A DNA stretch of 50,859 nucleotides from CAYMND01 sp964465065 (GTDB taxonomy: Bacteria; Acidobacteriota; Aminicenantia; UBA2199), in contig CAYXHZ010000020.1 of the NCBI GenBank assembly GCA_964465065.1, positions 1 through 50,859 of the forward strand, in the 5' to 3' direction. The notes beneath the pieces were generated by a model. That model saw only the letters and a list, made by a program, of their open reading frames with translations. It made no database searches and was not told the DNA's origin. Of the stretch, positions 7,742 through 16,700 are shown piece by piece. The position numbers were made by a program, and so were the translations under genes. Positions within the stretch are counted from its first letter, which is position 1, and each line of letters begins with the position of its first letter.

Positions 7742-10708
7742 TCAGGGCTTGCGGATCATGGACACTCCGCGGCGGCCGTCCATGATGACCGTCAGGGGTT
7801 TGGACAGGGCAAGGTGAGCCGAGAAGTCGAGTCTTTCCTGTGCCGGTTGCGATTTGAGCCAGTTCCAGTCGACGAACGATTCCGGATCATGGTAGGGGAC
7901 GGTGAAATAACCGATGTTCATCGAGGTGATGTTGTGATAAAAATGAGAGCCCAGCGAGGCGTCGATCTGGAAATCGGCCAGGGCGACTTCGACGATGGTC
8001 TGGGCGTTGGAAATCTGCACGAAATTGACCGGAATGCCGATCCAGTGATCGCGTGTGCCCCAACGCCCCGGACCGATGAGCACGTATTTTCTGCCCGCGG
8101 CTTTCAGTTTCTCGTTGAAGCGGCCGATTTCCTCGGCCATGCGGGCGGTCGCCGATTTGTCGAAACGGTCGGGGTCGATGTAGACGATGTCGGCGAGGTC
8201 GGTGATGATGCCGTTGCCCATACCCCGGCTGGTATAGAGCAGCAGGGATTCGGCTGAAAAGTTCTGCTCGGACAGGATCGTGTCGTCGATCTGGCGCAGC
8301 AGGGGTTTGAGCTGCAGGATATACAGGGTGACGTCGCCCTCCTCGTCCCGTTTGAGGTCGACGGCGAATTCGATTTCCACGGCGGTGCTCATGGCCTTCT
8401 GGGTCAGCTTGACGATGAAGTCTATTGCCTGGGCCAATGGGAACTGCTCGTGTTTGAGGATGTTGGCGAAGTTGATGATGCGGGGCCCCTTGACCGAGGT
8501 GCCGGGGACGATCGTATGGTTGTGGTGATCGTAGGTGGAGGCGATGGGGCCCAGAATGTTGAGAGCTTCGGCGACGCCGATATCGAGCCGGGCGTAACAG
8601 ACCGCCTCTCCTTCCAGCAGATCCGGTGTTTCCCTGGACAGATCCAGCGCGTAAAAGTACCGTTGCGAGCTCTTGAGCTGATGTTCGGTGGCGACGATGT
8701 CCAGTTTGGGGTAGGCGGGCGAGAAGCGGAAGGTCTGTTCCCCTTCGACGACGTACACCCCCAGTCCCAGCGCCATCATGCAGATGCCGTCCTGCGGTTC
8801 GAGGTAACTGACCGGGTAGAAATTGTAGGAATTGGCCACTCCGGAGATGTGCGGAAACCAGTACTTGTCGTAGCGGTGGCCGACCACTTCCTGGATGATG
8901 ACCGCCATCCTTTCCTCTTCGTTTTTATAGCCGACGGCATCGAAGTAGGAACGCGCCTTTTCGCTGAACACCGAGGCGAAGACCATTTTGATGGCCAGGC
9001 TCAGCGCCTGGAAACGATCGTGCCGGTGTCGGGCGTTGTTGGGGATGAGGTAGGTGTCGTATATCCCGGAAAAAGGCTGCAGCAGCATATCCTCGAAGAG
9101 GCCCGAACTGCGGATGGCCAGCGGATTGGTGCTGATGGCCAGAAAACGCTGCAATTTTTCCACAAGGTCTTCGGAAAGCCGGGCCTTGGCGAAGGCCGTC
9201 TTGACTTCCCGGTAGTCGCTGCGCGAGTAGACCAGGTCGCTCAGATGGTTCTGCTCGATGAATTGGTTGAATTCGTTGATGCCGATCACGGTTGTGGCTG
9301 GAATTTTGATCTTTACACCGGGGACTTGCCGGCCGAGATTCATGTTTTCGATCAGGTTGCTGATGAAGGATATGCCCCGGCCCTTGCCACCGATCGAACC
9401 GTGGGCCAATCGGACCATGTGACTGGAACTGCCGATGTAGCGTTCGTCGAAGGCGACGATCTGGCCGCGCGACTTTTCCTGGCGCAGGGATTCGATGGCG
9501 CCGAGCAGGAAACTGCGCAGTTCTTCCAGGTTCTTGAAATCTCCGATGCCGATTTTGCGCAGCCTGGTGGCCAGGCGGATCTCGCCGCGGGCCATCAGCC
9601 AGGCCGAGAAATGGTTGCGGGAGGCGTGATACAGGAGGCTCTCTTCGGGTACCGTACGCAGGACGTTTTCGAATTCCTGCATGTTGTCGCAATCGGCGAT
9701 GTCGGCGCCGCCTGCATTGCGGAAGATGAAGCGTCCGAAGCCCAAGTTGCCGAGTATGAAGTTACGCAGTTCATGGACCAGGTTCTCCGAATTCTTGTTG
9801 ATGAACATCGAACCGCTTTGCCGGGCTTTCGCTTCGTTCTCGGCGTCCGAACTCTGCAGCAGCACCGGGATATCGGGATTGTCGGCCTTGATGCGAGCGG
9901 TCAGTTCCAGACCGGCCTGAGCGTCTGGCTGGCCGTTGCGCCGGAATCGGGCGTCCGAAATGATGCACAGCAGGTTGTCTTTGTAGGATTCGTAGATGGC
10001 CATTGCCTCTTCGAAGGTTTTGGCCAGCAGCACCTTGGGACGGGCGCGCATGCGCATCAGCTTGTTGATTTCGTTGCTGGATTCGTCGCGCATGACCCGT
10101 GCCGACTGTTTGATGATCTCCGTGTACAGAACGCCCAGGTAGCGTGAATAGTAGCGGACGCTGTCCTCCACCAGCAGAATGACCCGGACATTGCCGCGTT
10201 CCGTGTCTTTGGCCACATTCTGCGCATCCTCGATGTGTTTGATGATGGCCAGCAGGGTGTTCGAATAACCGTTCCATACGAATACATTGTCGAAATTGAC
10301 GGTTTTTTCGGGGGATTGCTTGAATTCGGCGATGATGCTGTTGTTGTTGATCAGCAGCACGACCGGCAGCTTCGGGTAGACGGAACGGATGTCGCCGACC
10401 AGGCTGACCGGAGTCTTGGTGTCGACGCCGGCCATGAGGATGACCAGGTGGAAGTGCCGCCGGCTCAGCAGGTCCATGGCCTGGGCGGCCGATGTGGCGT
10501 TGACGATCCGTGGGGCGCTGGATAGGTTGAGCTGGTAATACTCTTCGTATATCTGCTCGGTCAACTGTCCTTCCTGTTCCAGGGTGAAGGCATCGTAGAG
10601 GGTGGCCACCAAGAGGATTTCGGTGACCTTGTACTGCATCAGGTCGTGGTAGATGTCCTGGTCCGACTTGTACCTGGTGAACAGTTGCTCGATGCTGTCG
10701 ATGGGCAT
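7742..10708 (-). CDS. Receiver-domain / PEP-synthase-like ATP-grasp hybrid protein
   Basis: A 988-residue protein. Residues about 28-150 look like a divergent receiver domain (ILLVATLYD...HFHLVILM...LPVVLLI). Residues about 170-320 form a second one (VILLVEDSVRYYSRYL, an internal LLCIISDARF, IPVLLQSSDAE). Residues about 430-820 resemble the ATP-grasp nucleotide-binding part of PEP synthase/PPDK (HGSIGGKGRGISFI, LAIRSSGLFEDMLLQPFSGIYDT, EIEFAVDL, YILQLKPL). The central phosphohistidine domain and the C-terminal PEP/pyruvate TIM barrel of true PEP synthase are absent; a C-terminal region containing VLIGPGRWGT takes their place. It cannot make PEP on its own and may be a regulatory or phosphotransfer enzyme. 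It is transcribed alone from a good promoter. Confidence 0.82.
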   Translation of the reverse strand: MPIDSIEQLFTRYKSDQDIYHDLMQYKVTEILLVATLYDAFTLEQEGQLTEQIYEEYYQLNLSSAPRIVNATSAAQAMDLLSRRHFHLVILMAGVDTKTPVSLVGDIRSVYPKLPVVLLINNNSIIAEFKQSPEKTVNFDNVFVWNGYSNTLLAIIKHIEDAQNVAKDTERGNVRVILLVEDSVRYYSRYLGVLYTEIIKQSARVMRDESSNEINKLMRMRARPKVLLAKTFEEAMAIYESYKDNLLCIISDARFRRNGQPDAQAGLELTARIKADNPDIPVLLQSSDAENEAKARQSGSMFINKNSENLVHELRNFILGNLGFGRFIFRNAGGADIADCDNMQEFENVLRTVPEESLLYHASRNHFSAWLMARGEIRLATRLRKIGIGDFKNLEELRSFLLGAIESLRQEKSRGQIVAFDERYIGSSSHMVRLAHGSIGGKGRGISFISNLIENMNLGRQVPGVKIKIPATTVIGINEFNQFIEQNHLSDLVYSRSDYREVKTAFAKARLSEDLVEKLQRFLAISTNPLAIRSSGLFEDMLLQPFSGIYDTYLIPNNARHRHDRFQALSLAIKMVFASVFSEKARSYFDAVGYKNEEERMAVIIQEVVGHRYDKYWFPHISGVANSYNFYPVSYLEPQDGICMMALGLGVYVVEGEQTFRFSPAYPKLDIVATEHQLKSSQRYFYALDLSRETPDLLEGEAVCYARLDIGVAEALNILGPIASTYDHHNHTIVPGTSVKGPRIINFANILKHEQFPLAQAIDFIVKLTQKAMSTAVEIEFAVDLKRDEEGDVTLYILQLKPLLRQIDDTILSEQNFSAESLLLYTSRGMGNGIITDLADIVYIDPDRFDKSATARMAEEIGRFNEKLKAAGRKYVLIGPGRWGTRDHWIGIPVNFVQISNAQTIVEVALADFQIDASLGSHFYHNITSMNIGYFTVPYHDPESFVDWNWLKSQPAQERLDFSAHLALSKPLTVIMDGRRGVSMIRKP

Positions 10709-10745
10709 GATGATCCTTTGTGAGCGCCGGGTTCGGGCTGTGCTG

Positions 10746-10774
10746 ATTGTAGTCAGAGCTTATCGAAAAAGCAA
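10746..10774 (-). promoter_or_regulatory. Promoter of the receiver/PEP-synthase-like gene
   Basis: On the minus strand, TTGCTT (10769-10774), 17 bp, TACAAT (10746-10751). This is close to the sigma70 consensus and 38 bp from the start codon. Confidence 0.7.
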
Positions 10775-10811
10775 TACCTCGCTGACAGGCTGGACCGGGA
10801 ACGGAACGGTC

Positions 10812-10845
10812 AAAAAAAAAGGGCCGTCCGCAGGCGGACGACCCC
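10812..10845 (-). terminator. Intrinsic terminator of glutamate dehydrogenase gene
   Basis: Read on the minus strand, a GC-rich stem (GTCCGCCTGCGGAC core) is followed by an uninterrupted run of nine T. It lies about 30 bp after the gdh stop codon. Confidence 0.9.
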
Positions 10846-10874
10846 TTGATTGAAGCCTTGAGCCGGGAGCCGGA

Positions 10875-12221
10875 TTATACCAGACCCTGGGCGATCATGG
10901 CATCGGCGACTTTCTTGAAGCCGGCGATGTTGGCGCCGACTACATAGTTGCCCTCGAATCCGTACTGCTTGCCGGTTTCGTAGGCGGCCTTATGGATGTT
11001 GATCATGATGTCGTGAAGTCTCTTGTCCACCTCTTCGGCGGTCCAGCCGAGGCGCATGGAGTTCTGGCTCATTTCCAGTCCGCTGGTGGCCACGCCGCCG
11101 GCGTTGGCAGCCTTGCCGGGGCCGAAGGGGATCTTCTTTTCGATGAACAGTTTCCAGGCGTCGGCGGTGCAACCCATGTTGGAGACCTCGACGGCCATCA
11201 TCAGGCCGTTGGCGATCAGAGTCTTGGCGTCGTCACCGTTGAGTTCGTTCTGGATGGCGCAGGGCATGGCGATGTCCACTTTCTGCTCCCAGGGTTTCTT
11301 GCCGGCGAAGAATTTCGCCTTGGGGAACTTGGAAACGTAGGTCTCGACCTTGTTGCGGTTGATGACCAGCATCTCGGTCATGAAGTCCCACTTTTCCTGA
11401 GTGCCGATGCCGTCCGGATCGTAGACGTAACCGTCGGGACCGGAGATGGTGAGCACTTTGGCGCCCAGCTGGGTAGCCTTGATGCAGGCGCCCCAGGCCA
11501 CGTTGCCGAAGCCGGACACGGACACGGTCTTGCCCTTGAGGGAATCCTTCTTGACCTTCAGCATTTCTTCGGTGAAATAAACGGCGCCAAAGCCGGTGGC
11601 TTCGGGCCGAATCAGCGAACCGCCGAAGCTGAGTCCCTTACCGGTCAATACGCCGGTGAACTCGTTGCGGATGCGTTTGTACTGGCCGAACATGTAACCG
11701 ACTTCGCGGCCGCCCACGCCGATATCACCGGCGGGCACATCGGTGTCGGCGCCGATGTGCTTGCAGAGCTCGGTCATGAAGGACTGGCAGAAGCGCATGA
11801 TTTCGTTGTCGCTCTTGCCGTTGGGATCGAAATCGGATCCACCCTTGCCGCCGCCCATGGGCAGACTGGTCAGGGAGTTTTTGAAGGTTTGTTCAAAACC
11901 CAGGAACTTGAGGGTGGACAGGGTCACTTTGGGATGGAAACGTAGGCCGCCCTTGTAGGGGCCGATGGCGCTGTTGAACTGGACGCGGTAACCGCGGTTG
12001 ACATGGTATTCACCCTTGTCGTCGATCCAGGGTACGCGGAAAATGACGACGCGTTCCGGTTCGACGATGCGTTCCAGGATGCGCTGACTCTTATACTTGG
12101 GTTCGGATTCGATCAACGGTTCGATGGACTCAAGAACTTCCTCGGCAGCCTGCAGGAATTCGGCTTCCCAGGGGTTGCGGGCCTTGAGGCCATCCAGGAC
12201 TTCTTTGATGTAGGTATTCAT
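10875..12221 (-). CDS. gdhA: Glutamate dehydrogenase, hexameric, NAD-type by motif
   Basis: A 448-residue enzyme interconverting glutamate and 2-oxoglutarate plus ammonia. The length fits the bacterial hexameric family. The catalytic lysine region is SLPMGGGKGGSDFDP and the substrate region is GPYKGGLRF. The dinucleotide fold reads SGFGNVAWGA...LTISGPDGYVYDPDG, closely resembling the NAD-specific Clostridium symbiosum enzyme rather than the E. coli NADP enzyme. I therefore infer EC 1.4.1.2 and a catabolic role in amino-acid fermentation. ATG 12221 follows an AAGGAGG site. It has its own promoter and terminator. The coenzyme assignment is from motif memory and is less certain than the family. 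Confidence 0.96.
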   Translation of the reverse strand: MNTYIKEVLDGLKARNPWEAEFLQAAEEVLESIEPLIESEPKYKSQRILERIVEPERVVIFRVPWIDDKGEYHVNRGYRVQFNSAIGPYKGGLRFHPKVTLSTLKFLGFEQTFKNSLTSLPMGGGKGGSDFDPNGKSDNEIMRFCQSFMTELCKHIGADTDVPAGDIGVGGREVGYMFGQYKRIRNEFTGVLTGKGLSFGGSLIRPEATGFGAVYFTEEMLKVKKDSLKGKTVSVSGFGNVAWGACIKATQLGAKVLTISGPDGYVYDPDGIGTQEKWDFMTEMLVINRNKVETYVSKFPKAKFFAGKKPWEQKVDIAMPCAIQNELNGDDAKTLIANGLMMAVEVSNMGCTADAWKLFIEKKIPFGPGKAANAGGVATSGLEMSQNSMRLGWTAEEVDKRLHDIMINIHKAAYETGKQYGFEGNYVVGANIAGFKKVADAMIAQGLV

Positions 12222-12300
12222 GATACCCTCCTTGTTATTTGCAGCGGGGCTGCTTTTTTTTAGCTTCGGGCCGCTTGCGGAGGCCTCGAGCGAACGCTAA

Positions 12301-12329
12301 AGTTTAACTCTAAAACCAGGACAGTGCAA
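12301..12329 (-). promoter_or_regulatory. Promoter of glutamate dehydrogenase gene
   Basis: On the minus strand, TTGCAC (12324-12329), 17 bp, TAAACT (12301-12306). This gives a 5' leader of about 70 nt before ATG 12221. Confidence 0.6.
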
Positions 12330-12432
12330 GAGGAAAAACTCCCGATATACGATCAATTGCAAAAATCCACGCTGAATGAACGTGTCTTTGCAGACTCTGC
12401 AATGAATCCCCGAAACGGCCGCTGGCAAGTCG

Positions 12433-12458
12433 GTGGTGGAGGCCGGGGCCTCCACCAC
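12433..12458 (-). terminator. Long hairpin after the decarboxylase operon
   Basis: A perfect 12-bp inverted repeat, GTGGTGGAGGCC (12433-12444) and GGCCTCCACCAC (12447-12458), separated by only 2 nt. It starts 17 bp after the stop of the last operon gene. There is no T-run on the minus strand, so it may be Rho-assisted or a 3'-end stabilising stem. Confidence 0.55.
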
Positions 12459-12474
12459 GAAGGTCCTCTCTATA

Positions 12475-13611
12475 CTAAGATAAGATCGAGATCAGGACGC
12501 CGGCGGCCAGGGCGGTGCCGATGACTCCGGAGACGTTGGGGCCCATGGCGTGCATGAGCAGGTAGTTCTGCGGGTTGGCCTCCTGGCCGACGTTGTGAGA
12601 TACCCGGGCGGCCATGGGCACGGCCGAGACGCCGGCCGAACCGATCAGCGGGTTGACCTTGTCCTTGGTGAACAGGTTCATGAACTTGGCCAGCAGGACT
12701 CCGGCGGCGGTGGCCACGGCGAAGGCCAGCGAGCCCAGCAGAATGATGCCGATCGTCTTGATTTCCAGAAAGGACGGTCCCATGGTCAGGCCCACCGACA
12801 GTCCCAGAAAGATGGTGATGATGTTGATCAGTTCGTTCTGGGCGGTCTTGGACAGGCGGTCGACGATGCCCGATTCCCGGAACAGGTTGCCCAGCATGAG
12901 CATGCCGATCAGCACTGTGGCCACTGGAACCATCATGGAGCAGAAGATGGTCACCAGGATGGGAAAGAAGATCTTTTCGCGGCGGCTGACCGGGCGCAGT
13001 TCCTTCATGACGATGCGGCGCTCCTCCTTGGTGGTCAGCAGCTTCATGATCGGCGGTTGTATGAGCGGCACCAGGGCCATGTAGGAGTAGGCGGCAACGG
13101 CGATGGGGCCGAGCAGGTGCGGGGCCAGCTTGATGGTGGTGAAGATGGCCGTCGGACCGTCGGCGCCGCCGATGATGCCGATGGAGGCCGCTTCCTTGCC
13201 GGTGAAGCCGAGCAGGGTGGCGCCCAGGACGGTGGCGAAGATTCCGAACTGGGCGGCGGCGCCCAGCAGCAGGGTACGCGGGGCGGCGATGAGCGGGCCG
13301 AAATCGGTCATGGCGCCCACGCCGAGAAAGATGATGGGCGGAAAAATCTCCAGCTCGATGCCCTTGGCAATGTACCAGAAAGGTCCGCCGACGGCGTCGG
13401 CCGTCGGGGCCAGCATCAGGTTGCCCATGGGAATGTTGGCCAACAGGCAGCCGAAACCGATGGGCATGAGCAGCAGGGGCTCGAATTGCTTGACGATGGC
13501 CAGATAGAGCAGGAGCAGGGAAATTCCCAGCATGGCCAAACCGGCCCAGGAGAGGTGGACAAACCCGGTGCCGTCAATGAATTTCGATATGTTGCCGATT
13601 AACTGTTCCAT
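12475..13611 (-). CDS. mmdB: Na+-pumping decarboxylase beta subunit
   Basis: A 378-residue polytopic membrane protein of the OadB/GcdB/MmdB family. It decarboxylates carboxybiotin and exports Na+. Signature segments are GGADGPTAIFTT (with the Asp essential in Klebsiella OadB), SAGVSAVPMAARVSHNVGQ and several hydrophobic helices starting at about residue 22. It is the last gene of the operon. The start at ATG 13611 lies 15 bp after the carrier-gene stop with only a weak ribosome site, so translation is probably coupled. The symbol mmdB is inferred from the alpha subunit type; the beta family alone does not give substrate specificity. Confidence 0.93.
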   Translation of the reverse strand: MEQLIGNISKFIDGTGFVHLSWAGLAMLGISLLLLYLAIVKQFEPLLLMPIGFGCLLANIPMGNLMLAPTADAVGGPFWYIAKGIELEIFPPIIFLGVGAMTDFGPLIAAPRTLLLGAAAQFGIFATVLGATLLGFTGKEAASIGIIGGADGPTAIFTTIKLAPHLLGPIAVAAYSYMALVPLIQPPIMKLLTTKEERRIVMKELRPVSRREKIFFPILVTIFCSMMVPVATVLIGMLMLGNLFRESGIVDRLSKTAQNELINIITIFLGLSVGLTMGPSFLEIKTIGIILLGSLAFAVATAAGVLLAKFMNLFTKDKVNPLIGSAGVSAVPMAARVSHNVGQEANPQNYLLMHAMGPNVSGVIGTALAAGVLISILS

Positions 13612-13626
13612 GGTGTTTCTTGATGC

Positions 13627-14019
13627 TCATTCGATGGACAGCAGCTTTTGGCCGACGGAGACGTTGTCGCCGACCTGGCAGCCGATGGCCTGGACGGTGC
13701 CGGCCTTGGGCGCGTTGATGTAGGTGTCCATCTTCATGGCGTCCAGAACGATCAGGGCCTCGTTGACGGCCACCTGCTGGCCCGCTTTGACCAGAATCTT
13801 GGTCACCGTGCCCACGATCGGGGCCAGGACGGCGCTGCCGGCGGCTGACGGGGCCGGAGCCGGTTTTGAGGCAGCAGCCGGTTGCGATGCGGCACCCTGC
13901 GGGCGCTGCACCTGCATGGGTAAAATCGTGGCGCCCGGGTAGGCCTGCTCGTCGTCTTCGAGCACCTCGACGATCACTTCGTATATTTTCTCGTTGACGG
14001 TAATCTTCATTTTTTTCAT
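13627..14019 (-). CDS. mmdC: Biotin carboxyl carrier protein of the decarboxylase
   Basis: A 130-residue carrier. The N-terminal segment (MKKMKITVNEKIYEVIVE) is the short domain typical of decarboxylase carriers. An Ala/Pro-rich flexible linker covers about residues 40-60, and the biotinyl domain contains DAMKMD with the biotinylated Lys at 96. It shuttles CO2 from the carboxyltransferase (alpha) to the membrane beta subunit. It is encoded between the delta and beta genes and spaced 16 bp from each. Confidence 0.95.
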   Translation of the reverse strand: MKKMKITVNEKIYEVIVEVLEDDEQAYPGATILPMQVQRPQGAASQPAAASKPAPAPSAAGSAVLAPIVGTVTKILVKAGQQVAVNEALIVLDAMKMDTYINAPKAGTVQAIGCQVGDNVSVGQKLLSIE

Positions 14020-14035
14020 GGCGTGACTCCTAAGT

Positions 14036-14404
14036 TTATTTTTTCTGGGACAGGCTGTGGGATCTCATGATGTCCAGGCGTCCGACCCGCGACCAGCTTT
14101 CCGGGCTGCCGTCCTGAAGCAGGCGCACGTGGTGGACGACCACGTGCTGCGAACTGGCGGCGGCGACGGCGGCGGCGATGACGGCGGCCTCTTCGTCGGC
14201 GATGTCATACGACGATTGCCGGGCGGGTTCCGCTGCGGCCGGTTCGCTGTCAGCTTGGGCCTCGGGGCGGTTGAACAGGCGGCTGATGCCTCGTTCCAGC
14301 AGGCTGATGCCGTTGACAAACATCTGCAGGGCGACCAGGGCGACGGATACAACTCCCATGCCGATCAGCAGCAGGTAAAGAGCTTCAGATATATTCTCGG
14401 CCAT
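14036..14404 (-). CDS. mmdD: Decarboxylase delta/OadG-type subunit
   Basis: A 122-residue OadG/MmdD-type protein with one N-terminal transmembrane helix (about residues 10-33) and a charged, Ala/Glu-rich cytoplasmic tail. In related pumps this subunit anchors the peripheral alpha subunit and carrier to the membrane. The C-terminal part (ADEEAAVIAAAVAAASSQHVV) resembles the DDEEIAAAIAAAI segment common in MmdD and OadG. It starts 9 bp after the alpha-subunit gene. OadG proteins are poorly conserved, so the call rests on topology, this motif and gene order. Confidence 0.85.
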   Translation of the reverse strand: MAENISEALYLLLIGMGVVSVALVALQMFVNGISLLERGISRLFNRPEAQADSEPAAAEPARQSSYDIADEEAAVIAAAVAAASSQHVVVHHVRLLQDGSPESWSRVGRLDIMRSHSLSQKK

Positions 14405-14413
14405 TTGCAGCCT

Positions 14414-15973
14414 CTACAGCGGGATGTTCCCGTGTTTTTTGGGCGGTCGGGAATCGCGTTTGGCGCGCAGGGCGTTGAGAGTCTGGATGACGTATTGACG
14501 GGTGTCCTGGGGCTCGATGATCTCGTCGACGAATCCGCGGCTGGCGGCCACGTAGGGGTTGGCGAACTTCTCGCGGTATTCCTCGATCTTGTCGTTCAGG
14601 GCGGCCTTGGGGTCGGCGGCGGCGGCGATCTCTTTCTTGAAGACGACTCCGGCCGCGCCCTCTGCGCCCATGACGGCGATCTCGGCGGTCGGCCAGGCGA
14701 AGACGCGGTCGGCGCCCATGTCGCGGCTGCACATGGCCAGGTAGGCTCCGCCGTAGGCCTTGCGCACGATGACGGTCACCTTGGGAACGGTGCAGCTGGC
14801 ATAGCTGAACAGCATCTTGGCGCCGTGGCGGATGATGCCGTCGTGTTCCTGGGCGATCCCGGGCAGAAATCCCGGCACGTCGACCAGGTTGAGCAGCGGA
14901 ACGTTGAAGGTGTTGCACAGGCGGATGAAGCGGGCGGCCTTGTCGCTGGCGTTGATGTCCAGCACTCCGGCCAGGTGCTGCGGCTGGTTGGCGACGATGC
15001 CGACGGGCATGCCGGCCATGCGGGCGAAACCGATGATCAGGTTGGGGGCGAAGTGGCTCTGCACTTCCAGAAAATCGCCGTCATCGACCAGACGGGTGAT
15101 GATGTCGAGCATATTGTAGGGCTTGCGCGCTTCGTCGGGGATGATTTTGTTCAGACCGGCGTCGGCGCTGATGTCCAGGTCCTGGATCGGCTGATGGGGC
15201 GGATCGGACACGTTGTTGGACGGCAGAAAGGAGAGGATCCTGCGGGCAATCGACAGGGCCTCGGCGTCGTTTTCGGCGATGAAATGGATGTTGCCCGATA
15301 TGGAGGCGTGCGCCTCGGCTCCGCCCAGGTCTTCCGGGCTGATGTCTTCGCCCGTCGCCGCCTTGATGACGTTGGGGCCGGCGATGAACATCTGCGCGGT
15401 GTTTTTGACCATGATGATGAAATCGGTGATGGCCGGGCTGTAGACCGCGCCACCGGCGCAGGGACCGGCGATGATGGAGATCTGGGGGACGACGCCGGAC
15501 AGCAGGGTGTTGTGGTAGAAGATCTTGCCGTAACCGCTCAGGGCGTCGACGCCTTCCTGGATACGGGCGCCGCCGCTGTCGTTGACGCCGATCACCGGCG
15601 CGCCGCACTTGAGGGCGTCCTTCATGATGGAAACGATTTTTTTGGCGTGCATTTCGCCCACCGAGCCGCCGGAACAGGTGAAATCCTGGGAAAAGGCGAA
15701 GGCCAGACGGCCGTCGACGGTTCCTGATCCGGTGACTACGCCGTCGGCCGGGATGTTTTGTTCGTCCATGCCGAACTGGCTGCAGCGGTGCTTGACGAAG
15801 GTGTGGTTTTCCAGGAAACTGTCGCCGTCGAAAAGGGTCAGCAGGCGTTCCCGGGCGGTCATTTTGCCCTGGGCGTGCTGTTTGGCCGTTTTTTCAGCTC
15901 CGCCGCCTTGGGCGATTGCGCTTTTCCGCTCGCGCAGTTCGGCGAGTTTCGCTTGGGTTGTCGATTTTTTCAT
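14414..15973 (-). CDS. mmdA: Methylmalonyl-CoA decarboxylase alpha / acyl-CoA carboxyltransferase
   Basis: A 519-residue biotin-dependent carboxyltransferase with two crotonase-like halves. Landmarks are GKMTARERLLTLFD, FSQDFTCSGGSVGEMHAKKI, GVNDSGGARIQEGVDALSGYG, the second-half NQPQHLAGVLDINASDKAARF and FNVPLLNLVDVPGFLPG, and the C-terminal RPPKKHGNIPL. The family includes propionyl-CoA carboxylase beta and MmdA. No biotin carboxylase gene is present and beta, delta and carrier genes follow, so decarboxylation of (S)-methylmalonyl-CoA to propionyl-CoA with Na+ export is the best inference. It would conserve energy at the end of a succinate-to-propionate route. Confidence 0.94.
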   Translation of the reverse strand: MKKSTTQAKLAELRERKSAIAQGGGAEKTAKQHAQGKMTARERLLTLFDGDSFLENHTFVKHRCSQFGMDEQNIPADGVVTGSGTVDGRLAFAFSQDFTCSGGSVGEMHAKKIVSIMKDALKCGAPVIGVNDSGGARIQEGVDALSGYGKIFYHNTLLSGVVPQISIIAGPCAGGAVYSPAITDFIIMVKNTAQMFIAGPNVIKAATGEDISPEDLGGAEAHASISGNIHFIAENDAEALSIARRILSFLPSNNVSDPPHQPIQDLDISADAGLNKIIPDEARKPYNMLDIITRLVDDGDFLEVQSHFAPNLIIGFARMAGMPVGIVANQPQHLAGVLDINASDKAARFIRLCNTFNVPLLNLVDVPGFLPGIAQEHDGIIRHGAKMLFSYASCTVPKVTVIVRKAYGGAYLAMCSRDMGADRVFAWPTAEIAVMGAEGAAGVVFKKEIAAAADPKAALNDKIEEYREKFANPYVAASRGFVDEIIEPQDTRQYVIQTLNALRAKRDSRPPKKHGNIPL

Positions 15974-16010
15974 TAGCTCTTATCTCCGATTGATATAATA
16001 AAAAAAGAAA

Positions 16011-16469
16011 TCATTTCATGGTCAGCGAGGATATGACGGCGTTCAGCTGACTGTCGATGGCGTCGGGGTGCAGGCTGACGCTCGATGCGGCCAGGTTCCA
16101 GCCTTCGGGCTGCTGGCTGTAGATGTCCATCACCCGCAGCCGGGTCTCGAAGTAGCGATCCTGTGGATCTTTTCCGGAAATACGGGCGATGTAGGTCACG
16201 ATGGCGGTCGAACCGTGGAAGGTCATGTAGCAGTCGGTGATTTCGTAGAATTTCCAGTGCTGGTAGTTGAGCAGGGCGTCGATTTCCTGCATGTATTGGT
16301 CCCGGGAACCGATGGTGGTCCGGGAACGGACGGTGAATCCGGTGAAATCGGCCATGTGGGTCTTGACCAGAGTGTCCCGATCGTTATGGATATAGGCCTT
16401 GAAAACGGTGTCGATATGGGCCAGAATCGCTTGCCGATCGGCGTCACGGTCTTTTGGGTTGGAATTCAT
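16011..16469 (-). CDS. NTF2-like (SnoaL/DUF4440-type) protein heading the decarboxylase operon
   Basis: A 152-residue cone-shaped alpha+beta fold candidate. An N-terminal helix (DADRQAILAHIDTVFKAYIHNDRD) is followed by strand-rich sequence with TVRSRTTIGSRDQYMQEIDALL and YFETRLRVMDIYSQQPEGWNLAASSVSLHP, as in DUF4440/CaMKII-association-type proteins. The start is ATG 16469, where AAGGAG precedes; the frame is open further upstream but without a ribosome site. It is first in the operon, 37 bp before mmdA and behind a near-consensus promoter. The function is unknown. It could be an assembly factor or a ligand-binding partner of the pump. Confidence 0.75.
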   Translation of the reverse strand: MNSNPKDRDADRQAILAHIDTVFKAYIHNDRDTLVKTHMADFTGFTVRSRTTIGSRDQYMQEIDALLNYQHWKFYEITDCYMTFHGSTAIVTYIARISGKDPQDRYFETRLRVMDIYSQQPEGWNLAASSVSLHPDAIDSQLNAVISSLTMK

Positions 16470-16518
16470 GGGGTTCTCTCCTTTTTGATTTAAAATTCCA
16501 ATTGAATCGCAGGCAAAC

Positions 16519-16547
16519 ATTATAGGCTTATTAATACATAAAAACAA
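16519..16547 (-). promoter_or_regulatory. Promoter of the NTF2-mmd operon
   Basis: On the minus strand, TTGTTT (16542-16547), 17 bp, TATAAT (16519-16524). The perfect -10 fits high expression of the energy-conserving pump. Confidence 0.78.
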
Positions 16548-16700
16548 GCGAAATCCCACTTTTTGGGGCTGTTACGGTAAAAATCCGCCCCCAATCGTCA
16601 CCTGATTTCGCCGAAATCTCAAATCCAGTTTCGCCTGCCTGCACATCGGGCATCTTTTCCATTTAGAGCTCGATGTAATGTCAAAGCCAGCTTCCATTAC

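Noticed and set aside
8450..10147. Long plus-strand open frame opposite the receiver/PEP-synthase-like gene
   Set aside because: Antisense to a well-supported gene; the composition reflects GC-rich codon bias and no domain is recognisable.
14057..15727. Plus-strand open frame opposite mmdD and mmdA
   Set aside because: Antisense to operon genes with strong motif support.
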